NCBI RefSeq assembly: GCF_001305515.1 | Contig: NZ_LJYW01000001.1 | Location: forward strand, 4,820,049 to 4,884,048 | Length of the DNA stretch: 64,000 nucleotides | Reading direction: 5' to 3' | Source: Prosthecodimorpha hirschii | GTDB taxonomy: Bacteria; Pseudomonadota; Alphaproteobacteria; Rhizobiales; Ancalomicrobiaceae | Shown here: positions 42,028 to 50,841 of the stretch, piece by piece | Layout of the letters: the number at the start of each line of letters is the position of its first letter | Position numbering within the stretch: position 1 is the first letter of the stretch | The notes under the pieces: generated by a model | What the model saw: only the letters and a program-made list of their open reading frames with translations | What the model was told of the DNA's origin: nothing | The model's database searches: none | Made by a program: the position numbers and the translations under genes

Positions 42028-42483
42028 GTGCCGAACCGCGTCCGCCGTGACCAGGACCGCCGCGCGCCCCCGTCCGTGCCGGCGCCATGGACCCGCCATG
42101 GCCGGCCGGACCTGCCGCCGCCCGCTGCCCGCCGCCAGCTCTCGGGCCGTCGCGTCCTGGGGGCGATCGCGGCCGGCTGCGCCCTGCTCGGCCTCGCCGG
42201 CTGCAAGCTCACCGAGGAGACCGGCTTCGTCGAACTGCGCCGCCAGTATGCGCAGACCGGCGCCGGCATCTACCGGCTCGACGGCGAGGAGGTCCCCGGC
42301 CTCGCCAACCCGACCGCGACCGCCTCGGCCATCGTCCGCCGCCGCACCGGCACCGTCACGCTCGACTTCTTCCGCGCCGACCGCGCCTACGAACTCTGCC
42401 GCTTCCCCCTCGCCAAGAACCGCATCGTCACCGTGACGCTGACCCTCGAAGGCCGCGAGATCAAATGCCGCGTGGAGGCGTGA
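42028..42483 (+). CDS. Lipoprotein of unknown function
   Basis: The product is 151 aa from a GTG at 42028 preceded by GAGG. The lipobox is ALLGLAGC, placing the lipidated Cys at about residue 59, after an unusually long basic N-terminus (about 45 residues) before the hydrophobic stretch. No closer in-frame start exists between them, so the long n-region is real or the start is still missed. The mature part has one folded domain with GTVTLDFFRADRAYELCRF and GREIKCRVEA (two Cys). It would be processed by Lgt (3524). Confidence 0.65.
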   Translation: MPNRVRRDQDRRAPPSVPAPWTRHGRPDLPPPAARRQLSGRRVLGAIAAGCALLGLAGCKLTEETGFVELRRQYAQTGAGIYRLDGEEVPGLANPTATASAIVRRRTGTVTLDFFRADRAYELCRFPLAKNRIVTVTLTLEGREIKCRVEA

Positions 42484-42616
42484 GGGGCCGCCGAGCCGGC
42501 CCGGCTCGGCTCGATCCGCCAAGAGGGCCGCCGGCCGGTTCCGACGCTAACGCGTGGTCGTGTGCCGAACGCCCGGCCGTTTCCGTCTGATCCGGAAATG
42601 TCTTAAACTCTCTTCC

Positions 42617-43189
42617 ATGAACATGCGGACGGTTCTTTCGGCGGACGGACGCCTGCGCCGCGCCTTCACGGTCGCGGACGTGGAGCGCATGGTTGAGGTC
42701 GGCCTGATCGGTCCCGACGAGCGTCTGGAGATCGTCGCCGGGGAGATCCTGCCGATGTCGCCCAAGGGAGCGCGCCACGAGGCGCTGCGCGTCGCCCTGC
42801 TCGAACATCTCTTCGACCATCGCCCGCCCGGCCTGCGCATCGCCTCCGAACCCGGCTGGCGCCTCGGCGAGACGCTCTATCTCGAACCCGACCTGTTGCT
42901 CTACCCGTCCACGATCCCGCTCGACCGCTTGCGCGGACCGGACGCCCTCCTGGTGATCGAAATCGCCGATACGACCCTCGGCTTCGATCTCGGCCCCAAG
43001 GCCGCGGTCTATGCGGATCAGGGCGTGCCGGAATACTGGGTCATCGACGCGGCGACGCGGGCAACGCATATCCACCGCCGGCCGGGGGCGGAGGGGTATG
43101 GGGAGGTCGAGGTTGTCGGAGCAGAGGCGGAGGCAAGGGCCGCCGGAGCCGGGGTTTCGGTGATGATGGGGGCCTTGGGTGAGGGGTGA
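42617..43189 (+). CDS. Uma2-family (DUF820) PD-(D/E)XK endonuclease-like protein
   Basis: The product is 190 aa. The N-terminus has the FTVADVERMVEVGLIGPDERLEIVAGEI block; the nuclease core reads EPDLLLYPS, LLVIEIADTT and GPKAAVYADQGVPEYWVID, with the acidic residues of the restriction-nuclease fold. Uma2 proteins are common in cyanobacteria and scattered elsewhere, often near mobile or toxin genes; no cellular substrate is agreed. It stands next to VapBC and a broken MqsA-like gene. Likely horizontally acquired. Confidence 0.85.
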   Translation: MNMRTVLSADGRLRRAFTVADVERMVEVGLIGPDERLEIVAGEILPMSPKGARHEALRVALLEHLFDHRPPGLRIASEPGWRLGETLYLEPDLLLYPSTIPLDRLRGPDALLVIEIADTTLGFDLGPKAAVYADQGVPEYWVIDAATRATHIHRRPGAEGYGEVEVVGAEAEARAAGAGVSVMMGALGEG

Positions 43190-43205
43190 TCGCGCCTGGC
43201 GCTCT

Positions 43206-43637
43206 TCAAAGCGGCAGGCCGACGAGCGGATCGAGCGCAGGCACGCCCGTTGGAGTGAAATGGCGCAGGTTGCGGGTGAGCACCGTATAGCCGTGAACCG
43301 CCGCCGTTGCGGCGATCTGCAGATCGGCCAATTCCAGCGTTATCGGCCGCGCCGCCTCGGCAAGCCGGGCGACCGTAAGGGCCACCGAACGATCGATCGG
43401 CAGCAGGCGATCGCTATAGTCGGCCAGCAGCCCGTCGCGCAGGGCAGCAATTTGCGCCGCGCGAGCCGTCTTGCCGTCCCACAACAGCTTCAGGTATCCG
43501 GCCTCGATCTCCGTCAGGGTGACGACGCTGAGAAAGATCAGCCTGTCATGCCGGCGCAGCCAATCGAGCAGCGGACCGGCTTCCGCCCGACGCCGAGGAT
43601 CGAACAGCGAGACGATGTTGGTATCGAGCAGATACAT
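43206..43637 (-). CDS. vapC: VapC-type PIN-domain toxin
   Basis: The product is 143 aa. The PIN fold shows Asp5 in YLLDTNIVS, a second acid in LTEIEAG (Glu43) and a third in LELADLQIAATA (Asp105), followed by VLTRNLRHF. These coordinate the metal of a site-specific RNase. Its antitoxin gene lies 5 bases upstream on the same strand, giving the normal order antitoxin then toxin. All the catalytic acids are intact, so the toxin should be active. Confidence 0.9.
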   Translation of the reverse strand: MYLLDTNIVSLFDPRRRAEAGPLLDWLRRHDRLIFLSVVTLTEIEAGYLKLLWDGKTARAAQIAALRDGLLADYSDRLLPIDRSVALTVARLAEAARPITLELADLQIAATAAVHGYTVLTRNLRHFTPTGVPALDPLVGLPL

Positions 43638-43642
43638 CGCCG

Positions 43643-43915
43643 TCAGTCGGCGAAGTCGGCGCCGAGCGCCCGCGTTTCGCTCCAGGGTCGTTCGGCCCCG
43701 ACGACGTCCGCAACGTCCGGCTCCGCCCCGATCGTGCCGACGAAGAGGTCGGCCAGCGTCGGCGCCGATTTCGGCCGTGCGTTCCAGTCGGCCTCGGACA
43801 CGATCACGACGGCTTCCTTGCCATGGCGGGTGATCCGCTGCGGCTCGCCCGCCAAGGCCCGATCGACCAGTCTGGAAAGCGCCGCCCTGGCTTCATGAAG
43901 GGGATGGCTTTGCAT
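43643..43915 (-). CDS. vapB: Phd/YefM-type antitoxin (VapB partner)
   Basis: The product is 90 aa. The N-terminal DNA-binding fold shows HPLHEARAALSRLVDRALAGE and RITRHGKEAVVIVSEADW, the Phd/YefM pattern. The C-terminal part (TLADLFVGTIG and the acidic tail) would neutralise VapC. The ATG at 43915 starts the recognisable sequence. It likely represses its own promoter in the AT-rich region 43930-43990. Confidence 0.85.
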   Translation of the reverse strand: MQSHPLHEARAALSRLVDRALAGEPQRITRHGKEAVVIVSEADWNARPKSAPTLADLFVGTIGAEPDVADVVGAERPWSETRALGADFAD

Positions 43916-44015
43916 GCGCGCCTCCGTTGGCAGTGGAAGAATTATGTACAGATATTGTGAAATATGTCCATTCATTAGCTGCTGACTGAATGGTCTGCTT
44001 ATGGCGAATCGGTCG

Positions 44016-44432
44016 TCACTCGGCGGCGGCGCGGGTCGCTGCAAGATGCTCCAGCAAGGTCGGATCCCGGTCGAGCAGGCGCAGCAGGTTGCTCATCGCC
44101 TGGCTGACCAGGATGTCGCCGGCCTCGTATTTCTGGAAGGCGGCCGGGCCGCCGCCGAGGCGTTGGGAGGCTTCGCGTTGGGTCAGATGGAGCCGCTTGC
44201 GGATGCGGCGGACTTCGGCCGGTTGCTATAGTCCGGGCGTGCGCGCCTTCAGCGTGGTCATGGCGCGCTGATAGGCGGCCTGACCCTCCAGCCCGAAGAC
44301 GGCGTCTTCGTCCGAGGTGCCGTACCAGCCGGGCATGTCGACCGTGACCGAATGGCCGGCATGGGTGAAGGTGATCGACCGCGTCTCGAACACGAGGCGC
44401 GCGCCGGTTTCGGTCGAGAAACGCCCCTCCAT
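44016..44432 (-). pseudogene. MqsA-like antitoxin gene split by an amber stop
   Basis: Read in one frame from the ATG at 44432, the first 68 codons give the N-terminal domain of an MqsA-type antitoxin (ITFTHAGHSVTVDMPGWY, then LKARTPGL). A TAG at 44226-44228 follows. Without frame change the next 69 codons give the helix-turn-helix domain: EVRRIRKRLHLTQREASQRL, GGPAAFQKYEAGD, AMSNLLRLLDRDPTLL. Only one nonsense mutation separates the halves. The usual zinc cysteines are missing, as in some family members. No MqsR-like toxin is seen before or after; the uvrB gene begins the upstream side. Confidence 0.82.
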
Positions 44433-44532
44433 GGTCTTCAATCCCTCTCCTTGACGGACCGAGCCCGAAACTTGGCAACCGCGTCCTGCGAGTGGGCGAC
44501 TTGTAGTCGTGCGCTTGTGCTCCGGCAACGCC

Positions 44533-47331
44533 CTACCGCTTCCCCTTCCACCGCCCCTTGCCCTTCGCCGCCACCGTCCCGGCTGCCGTGCTCGGCGCCG
44601 GCCGCTTCGGCATCTCGCCCGTTCCGAGCGGGATTTCCGTGCGGCCGACGGTCATTTCGTCGAGCGAGTTCTTGCGGGCGCGGCTGGGGGGGAGGTTGGC
44701 GGCGGCGCCGTATTTGCGGGGGCCGGTGAAGCCGCCGGTGGTGTCGTCGACGGCGGCCTGGCGGGCGATCGGGTCGTCGGCGACCATCAGGTCGGTCTCG
44801 CGCAGGCGCTTGATCTCGTCGCGCAGGCGGGCGGCGGTCTCGAATTCCAGGTTGGCGGCGGCGTCGCGCATGCGCTTCTCCAGGTCGGCGATATGGGCCT
44901 GGAGATTGTGGCCGACCAGGTGGCCGCCCTCGGCGAAGCCGGCATCGACGGTGACGTGGTCCTGCTCGTAGACCGAGCCGAGGATGTCGGAGATCTCGCG
45001 CCGGATCGTCTCCGGCGTGATACCGTGCTCGACATTGTAGGCGGTCTGCTTCTCGCGCCGCCGGTCGGTCTCGGCGATGGCCCGCTCCATCGAGCCGGTC
45101 ATGTGGTCGGCATAGAGCACCACCCGGCCGTCGACATTGCGCGCCGCGCGGCCGATGGTCTGGATCAGCGAGGTCTCGGAGCGCAGGAAGCCCTCCTTGT
45201 CGGCGTCCAGGATGGCGACCAGCGCGCATTCCGGGATGTCCAGGCCCTCGCGCAGCAGGTTGATGCCGATCAGCACGTCGAAGGCGCCGAGGCGCAGGTC
45301 GCGGATGATCTCGATCCGCTCCAGCGTCTCGACATCGGAATGCATGTAGCGCACGCGCACGCCGTGCTCGTGCAGATATTCGGTCAGGTCCTCGGCCATG
45401 CGCTTGGTCAGGGTGGTGACCAGGCTGCGGTAGCCGCGCGCCGCGACCGCCTTGACCTCGCCGAGCAGGTCCTCGACCTGGGCCTTGGCCGGGCGGATCT
45501 CGATCGGCGGGTCGATCAGGCCGGTCGGGCGGATGACCTGCTCGGCGAAGACGCCGCCGGCCTCGTCCATCTCCCAGCCGCCGGGGGTCGCCGAGACGCA
45601 GATGGTCTGCGGCCGCATCGCGTTCCATTCCTCGAAGCGCAGCGGCCGGTTGTCCATGCAGGAGGGCAGGCGGAAGCCGTACTCGGCCAGCGTCGCCTTG
45701 CGCCGGAAGTCGCCGCGATACATGCCGCCGATCTGCGGCACGGTGACGTGGCTCTCGTCGACGAAGACCAGCGCGTTGTCGGGCAGGTATTCGAACAGCG
45801 TCGGCGGCGGCTCGCCCGGCTTGCGGCCGGTCAGGTAGCGCGAATAGTTCTCGATGCCGGCGCAGGAACCGGTCGCCTCCAGCATCTCGACATCGAACAC
45901 GGTGCGCTGCTCGAGGCGCTGCGCCTCCAGCAGCCGGCCGGCGGCGTTGAGCTCGTTCAGCCGGTGCTTCAGCTCCTGCTTGATCGAGGTGATCGCCTGC
46001 TGCAGCGTCGGCTTCGGCGTCACATAATGCGAATTGGCGTAGACCTTGACGAATTTCAGGGCCTGCGACTTCTGCCCGGTCAGCGGGTCGAACTCGACGA
46101 TGGACTCGACCTCGTCGCCGAACAGGCTGATGCGCCAGGCGCGATCCTCGTAGTGGGCCGGGAAGATCTCGACCGTGTCGCCGCGCACCCGGAAGGTGCC
46201 GCGCACGAAGGCGGCCTCGTTGCGCTTGTATTGCAGGGCGACCAGGTCGGCCAGCAGCTGGCGCTGGTCGAGCCGCTCGCCGACCTCGATCGCGAAGGTC
46301 ATCGCCGTATAGGTCTCGACCGAGCCGATACCGTAGATGCACGAGACCGAGGCGACGATGATCACGTCGTCGCGTTCGAGCAGCGAACGGGTCGCGGCGT
46401 GGCGCATCCGGTCGATCTGTTCGTTGATCGAGGATTCCTTCTCGATATAGGTGTCGGTGCGCGGCACATAGGCTTCGGGCTGGTAGTAGTCGTAATAGGA
46501 GACGAAATACTCGACGGCATTGTTTGGGAAGAAGCTCTTGAACTCGCCATAGAGCTGGGCGGCCAGCGTCTTGTTCGGGGCCAGGATCAGGGCCGGGCGC
46601 TGGGTGCGCTCGATGACCTGCGCCATGGTGTAGGTCTTGCCCGAACCGGTCACGCCGAGCAGCACCTGCAGGCGCTCGTCCTGCTCGACGCCGGCGACCA
46701 GATCGGCGATCGCGGTCGGCTGGTCGCCGGCCGGGGCATATTCGGACACGATCTTGAGCGGGATGCCGCCTTCGGACTTTTCCGGCCGCTCGGGCCGGTG
46801 CGGCGTCCACAGCTTGCCGTCCTTGAACAGCGGATTGCCGGACGAGATCAGCGCCGACAGCGCCTCGACGGTGGCGGTCGCGCTGGCGCGCGGCATCGCC
46901 TGCGCCTCCTCGAGCGTCAGATCCAGCCCGGCCATCGGCATCAGGCCGGCGCGGGCGCGCTCGGCCGGCGAGGCGTCGCCGTCCGCCCCGCGCTGGCGGC
47001 CCTTGGAACGCGGCTTCTTGTCGGTCTTCCCGGCCGCGGCGGTGGGGCTCGCGGCCTTGGCGGCCGGCGGCGCGGCGGGACGCTCGCGCGCGGCCTCCTC
47101 GGTGATCTGCTGCGCCCAGCCGGCGACCGGGCCGCTCAGCGGCACGCCCGAGAAGCCGGCCTGCGGCTGCTCGCCGAAGCCGTCGCCGGTCGGGCCCGCA
47201 CCGTCGGACTGGGCGAAATCCGTCGCGCCGGCCTCGGCATCGAGCGGTGCGGAGGCGTCCAGAGGAGCGGCGAGGGGGCCGCGGCGGCGGGGCGCTGCGG
47301 CGGGAGCGGCGGATTTCGGGGAACGGACCAT
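44533..47331 (-). CDS. uvrB: UvrABC excinuclease subunit B
   Basis: UvrB is the damage-verifying helicase of nucleotide excision repair; it loads from UvrA and recruits UvrC. The product is 932 aa. A disordered Ala/Pro-rich N-terminal extension covers about residues 1-189, as in other Hyphomicrobiales; the core begins [18 protein letters not shown]. Walker A is LGVTGSGKT, the beta-hairpin has [12 protein letters not shown], motif II reads VDESH, motif [11 protein letters not shown], and the C-terminal UVR motif is near [18 protein letters not shown] use the ATG at 47331; the only start further upstream is a GTG at 47376. The uvrC gene is 20 kb away. Confidence 0.96.
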   Translation of the reverse strand: MVRSPKSAAPAAAPRRRGPLAAPLDASAPLDAEAGATDFAQSDGAGPTGDGFGEQPQAGFSGVPLSGPVAGWAQQITEEAARERPAAPPAAKAASPTAAAGKTDKKPRSKGRQRGADGDASPAERARAGLMPMAGLDLTLEEAQAMPRASATATVEALSALISSGNPLFKDGKLWTPHRPERPEKSEGGIPLKIVSEYAPAGDQPTAIADLVAGVEQDERLQVLLGVTGSGKTYTMAQVIERTQRPALILAPNKTLAAQLYGEFKSFFPNNAVEYFVSYYDYYQPEAYVPRTDTYIEKESSINEQIDRMRHAATRSLLERDDVIIVASVSCIYGIGSVETYTAMTFAIEVGERLDQRQLLADLVALQYKRNEAAFVRGTFRVRGDTVEIFPAHYEDRAWRISLFGDEVESIVEFDPLTGQKSQALKFVKVYANSHYVTPKPTLQQAITSIKQELKHRLNELNAAGRLLEAQRLEQRTVFDVEMLEATGSCAGIENYSRYLTGRKPGEPPPTLFEYLPDNALVFVDESHVTVPQIGGMYRGDFRRKATLAEYGFRLPSCMDNRPLRFEEWNAMRPQTICVSATPGGWEMDEAGGVFAEQVIRPTGLIDPPIEIRPAKAQVEDLLGEVKAVAARGYRSLVTTLTKRMAEDLTEYLHEHGVRVRYMHSDVETLERIEIIRDLRLGAFDVLIGINLLREGLDIPECALVAILDADKEGFLRSETSLIQTIGRAARNVDGRVVLYADHMTGSMERAIAETDRRREKQTAYNVEHGITPETIRREISDILGSVYEQDHVTVDAGFAEGGHLVGHNLQAHIADLEKRMRDAAANLEFETAARLRDEIKRLRETDLMVADDPIARQAAVDDTTGGFTGPRKYGAAANLPPSRARKNSLDEMTVGRTEIPLGTGEMPKRPAPSTAAGTVAAKGKGRWKGKR

Positions 47332-47394
47332 GCGCCGAATATGGCCCGAGTCCCCCGCCCGGAAAAGGGCGCGCACCGCCGATCCCGTCAGACC

Positions 47395-47495
47395 GTGTCA
47401 GGAGAGCGGGAGGGGGAACCCGTCATCGGGTGTCGGGAGAGCGGGAGAGGGAACCCGTCCGACAGAGTCTGGAGCACGGGAGGGGAGAGCGCAAA
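47395..47495. repeat. Imperfect tandem repeat between uvrB and the EamA gene
   Basis: A 31-base unit (GTGTC, then GGAGAGCGGGAG, then GGGAACCCGTC) occurs at about 47394-47424 and 47429-47459 (period 35). A degenerate third copy begins near 47466. Each contains GGG...CCC self-complementarity. Function unknown. Confidence 0.6.
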
Positions 47496-47514
47496 CGGCC
47501 GTCGGGAGCCCGCT

Positions 47515-48378
47515 TCAGCCGGCCGTGCGGGGCCGGCCGGGGCGCCACTGGCCCCAGAGGGTGCCTGCGACGATCATGCCGGCGCCGGCCAGCGTCGCCG
47601 CGCCCGGCACCTCGGCGAAGAACAGGAAGCCCCAGACCGAGCCCCAGACCAGGGCGGTATATTCGATCGGCGCCAGGGTGGCGGCCGGGGCGCGCGCGAA
47701 GGCCATCGCCAGCAGCATGTGGCCGACGACCCCCATCGCGCCGATCAGCGCCGCCAGGGCCCAGCCCTCGGCGGAGACCGGCACCCAGACCCAGGCGGCC
47801 GGGGCGGCCAGGATCAGCGCGGGGCCGACATTCTGGAACGCCACGATGGTCACCGCCGGGTCGCGCGTGGCGCGCGAGCGCAGCAGGACCAGCGACAGCG
47901 CATAGGTGAAGGCCGAGGCGACTGCGGCCAGCACGCCCCAGCCGGCGGTGAAGCCGGCGCTGCCGAGCCGCCCGCCGACGATCACCAGCATGCCGGCGAA
48001 GCCGATCGCCAGGGTGGCGCCGATGCGCCAGGAGAAGCGCTCGCGCAGGATCACGACGCCGAGCAGGGCGATCAGGGCCGGTGCGATGAAGGACAGGGCG
48101 ATCGCCTCGGCCAGCGGCAGGGCGGTCAGCGAGTAGAAGAAGGTCGTCGCGGTGACCACGACCAGCATCGCCCGCCAGGCATTGGCCGTGACCGTCTCGC
48201 GTCCCGGCCAGCCCGGACGCAGCCAGGCGGCCAGCAGGAGCGCCCCGACCGAGCCGGCGGCGAAGCGCAGGAAGGCGAGTTGCGCGACCGGCATCTGGCC
48301 GCCGAGATACTTGATGGCGACATCCATGGCGGCGAGCAGGCCGACACCCGCGATGGCGAGAAGGGCTGCGGAATTCAT
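47515..48378 (-). CDS. EamA/DMT-family transporter
   Basis: The product is 287 aa with ten hydrophobic segments in two similar halves, the EamA repeat. FLRFAAGSVGALLLA and ALPLAEAIALSFIAPALIALLG in the first half, and EYTALVWGSVWGFLFFAEVP in the second, are typical. Substrates of DMT exporters are usually amino acids or metabolites and cannot be told from sequence. The ATG at 48378 (MNSAALLAIAGVG) begins the first helix. The upstream gene is 235 bases away. Confidence 0.88.
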   Translation of the reverse strand: MNSAALLAIAGVGLLAAMDVAIKYLGGQMPVAQLAFLRFAAGSVGALLLAAWLRPGWPGRETVTANAWRAMLVVVTATTFFYSLTALPLAEAIALSFIAPALIALLGVVILRERFSWRIGATLAIGFAGMLVIVGGRLGSAGFTAGWGVLAAVASAFTYALSLVLLRSRATRDPAVTIVAFQNVGPALILAAPAAWVWVPVSAEGWALAALIGAMGVVGHMLLAMAFARAPAATLAPIEYTALVWGSVWGFLFFAEVPGAATLAGAGMIVAGTLWGQWRPGRPRTAG

Positions 48379-48613
48379 GGCCTGCGGCGTCTCCCATGGG
48401 GCGGCCCGGATGCCGCGCCCGGCGCGCGTTCCGATCCCGGGCGATCGTTTCCCGGGCGATCGTTCGCAGGCCGTTTCGTTGATGATGCCGCCGCTCCGAC
48501 GATCGCCGAGGCCGAACGGCACCATGCCGTGATCCTGTACCGGCTTTCCGCCGCCGCGGCGAGCCATGCCGGGCGCGGAGCCGGGATGCGGGCGCCGCAG
48601 GCGCGCCCCGGCG

Positions 48614-49219
48614 TCAGCCCATGCTGGCCGGATGGCGGCGCAGCGTGGCGACCAGATGGATCAGGCTGAGGGCCAGGAAGGCGGCCAGCAGGCAGGCCAG
48701 GGCGATGCGCGCATCCGGGGTCATCGAGGCCTGCTCGCCGAAGCCCGGGATCAGGAACAGCGCCAGCAGGGCGCCCCAGAACAGCGCGGCGACGATCAGC
48801 ATGCGCCGGCTGGCCTTGGGCCGGAACAGGAGTTCGGAGGGGGAAAGGGGCCAGCGCAGCGCGGGCGTCGGCACGGTCGGCCGTCCGGCCGCGTCGCGCC
48901 AATCCAGCCGGAGGCGGACCAGGGTCGCGATCGTGAAGGCGAACATCGAGATCGCCACCGCCGTGGCCAGGGCCGGGATCGAAAGCCGGTGGTCGAAGCC
49001 GACGACCACGACCGGCATGACGAGGCCGATCGCCAGGCTGGCCATCAGGCGCACCGTGCGCTGGCGTTCCTCGACCGCGTCGCGCAGGGCCTCGTCGGCC
49101 GCATAGGCCTTGACCGGTCCGAAGACCGAGAACGCGGCGAGCGGGACGAAGGCCAGACGCCCGTCGCTGTCGGCGAAGCGGTAGTCCGGAAGGCGGGGGA
49201 AAAGGGCCCGAAGGCTCAT
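48614..49219 (-). CDS. Membrane protein of unknown function
   Basis: The product is 201 aa. Four hydrophobic helices are visible (about residues 60-75, 82-100, 140-158 and 174-192). The N-terminal soluble segment has FPRLPDYRFADSDGRL. No family recognised. Upstream on the minus strand lies a short hexanucleotide run at 49243-49284 (CGGCTT units on the plus strand). It is co-directional with the EamA gene but separated by 235 bases. Confidence 0.65.
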   Translation of the reverse strand: MSLRALFPRLPDYRFADSDGRLAFVPLAAFSVFGPVKAYAADEALRDAVEERQRTVRLMASLAIGLVMPVVVVGFDHRLSIPALATAVAISMFAFTIATLVRLRLDWRDAAGRPTVPTPALRWPLSPSELLFRPKASRRMLIVAALFWGALLALFLIPGFGEQASMTPDARIALACLLAAFLALSLIHLVATLRRHPASMG

Positions 49220-49408
49220 GGGAGGGTCTCCTCGGCAGAACTCGAGTCGGCTTCGCCGTTGTCGGCTTCGGCTTCGGCTTCGGCTACGGCGTCGGGGCCG
49301 CGGCCGGGCGTCCCGCCGGCCGCGATCCGCGCGCGGGGTCGGCGGCGCGGGAAGGCGGGCCGGCCGCTTTCGCGCCGGCCGCCTCCGGACCGCCGTGACC
49401 GTCACGGC

Positions 49409-49789
49409 TCAGTAGCTGTTCTCGTAGCGGCCGGTGGCGCGGGAATTGTCGTGGCGGGCGCGGGCGCGCTGGGCCGGGGTCACGCAGACATGGTCGCCCG
49501 GATAGGCTTCGCGCCAGACATAGCCGTTGCGGCAGGTGTCGCGGCCATAGGCGCCGCCCGACGGATTGACGCGATACTGGCCCTGGTAGTTGTCGGCCTT
49601 GGCGCGGGCGCGCTGGGCGGGGGTGACGCAGACATGGTCGCCCGGGAAGGCCTCGCGCCAGACATAGCCCTGGCGGCAGGTGTCGGGGCCGTAGGCGCCG
49701 GCGGCCGCGGCGGGGCCGGTGGCGGCGAAGGCGGACAGGACGGCGACGACGGCGGCAGCACCAAAGGCAACGAAACGGGCGGTCAGCAT
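49409..49789 (-). CDS. Secreted protein with two YGPDTC-type repeats
   Basis: The product is 126 aa with a signal peptide ending in PAAAAG. The mature protein consists of two ~35-residue repeats (about 33-67 and 81-115), each reading YG-x-DTCR-x-GYVWREA, PGDHVCVTPAQRARA and a DN ending. Each unit has two Cys that probably pair. Similar single or multiple units are found in secreted proteins of actinobacteria and rhizobia, with no known function. The linker between the units is QGQYRVNPSGG. Confidence 0.75.
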   Translation of the reverse strand: MLTARFVAFGAAAVVAVLSAFAATGPAAAAGAYGPDTCRQGYVWREAFPGDHVCVTPAQRARAKADNYQGQYRVNPSGGAYGRDTCRNGYVWREAYPGDHVCVTPAQRARARHDNSRATGRYENSY

Positions 49790-50003
49790 GGTCGGTCTCG
49801 CGGGTCTGGAGGGTGGCGGCCCGTGCGTTTCATCTCGTCCGCCGATGTTTCGAGACTATTGCGTGGCCGCTGAACCGGCTCTGAGAGGCGCTTGCAGAAA
49901 GCGTTCATCCTGAAATTTCATGTCCGGACGGTTACGTCGCGGCGACCGGACCCACGCCGTCCGGCCGCGTCGCGCCGTGGCCCTTCCGCCCGCCGTCACG
50001 GCG

Positions 50004-50675
50004 TCATGGCGCACGGGCGCGGGCGCACCAGTCGAGGCTTTCCGGTTCGAAGGCCGGCCGCTTGCCCTCGATGTCGCCGAGCACCGAAGCCGCATGCGCG
50101 GCGGCCTGATCGGCGGACCTGTGCAGCATCACGGGTCGGCAGTCGCGCACCAGCGCCAGCTTCGGGTCGTCGAGGCGGCCGAGCGGCTTGCCGGCGGCGT
50201 CGACGATGCGGCCGAGCACCTGCACGATCGCGCCCTTGGGATCGAGATAGATGCGCCCCTCGCGGCGCGCGATCCGGCCGGTTTCCGGCCCGCCCGGGGC
50301 GTCCGCCAGCGGTGCCGTCAGGGTCGTGAACAGGAAGGCCAGGCTGCCGTCGGGCCGGAAGCAGGAGGTCTCGACCTGGCGGGCGATGCCGTCGATGTCG
50401 AGCGTGATGCGCAGAACCGAGGCGGCCTTGTCGTCGCGCCGGTCCCAGAATGCGAAGGCATCGCCATAGCCGTTGCCGAAATCCCGACGCCAGCCGACCC
50501 AGCCCTCAGGCCCGGCCTTGGTCAGCACGGCCTCGCAGGCCGCCCAGGCCTTGCGGATCTCGGGCAGGGCCGGGTCCTCGGCGGCGCGGCCGGCCGTTGC
50601 GGCGGTCAGCAACCCGGCAACGAGGCCCGCGAGGATCGTTGCGAAGCGACGCAAGGGCAAAAGGCGAAGCGGCAT
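50004..50675 (-). CDS. Secreted protein of unknown function
   Basis: The product is 223 aa with a signal peptide ending in ATAGRAAED. The mature protein has an AAWACEAVLTK-like first helix, mixed strands around GDAFAFWDRRDD and VLRITLDIDGIARQVETSC, and a final helix ending DWCARARAP. Four cysteines. No domain assigned. It is transcribed in the same direction as the anti-sigma gene that precedes it, 166 bases apart. Confidence 0.62.
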   Translation of the reverse strand: MPLRLLPLRRFATILAGLVAGLLTAATAGRAAEDPALPEIRKAWAACEAVLTKAGPEGWVGWRRDFGNGYGDAFAFWDRRDDKAASVLRITLDIDGIARQVETSCFRPDGSLAFLFTTLTAPLADAPGGPETGRIARREGRIYLDPKGAIVQVLGRIVDAAGKPLGRLDDPKLALVRDCRPVMLHRSADQAAAHAASVLGDIEGKRPAFEPESLDWCARARAP

Positions 50676-50841
50676 GGCGACTCCTGCTCGGGATCGCCGC
50701 AGCCTAGATCAAGCCGCGCCGCCGGGGGAGGCCCGGCGGCGGGTCGCCATGCGGGGCGCCCTCGGCAACGGGTCGCCCCCGGCAAAGGAACGGCCTCGGC
50801 TGCGGCCGCCCGCCGGTGCGCGGCGCCCCCGGTTGCGCCCC

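Noticed and set aside
44509-48669. Very long open frame on the plus strand opposite uvrB and the EamA gene
   Set aside because: Its codon pattern mirrors the GC-rich wobble positions of the minus-strand genes; uvrB and EamA have clear domain motifs and the opposite frame has none.
49243-49284. Hexanucleotide repeat CGGCTT
   Set aside because: Only a few imperfect units; could be slippage in noncoding sequence and no function can be proposed.
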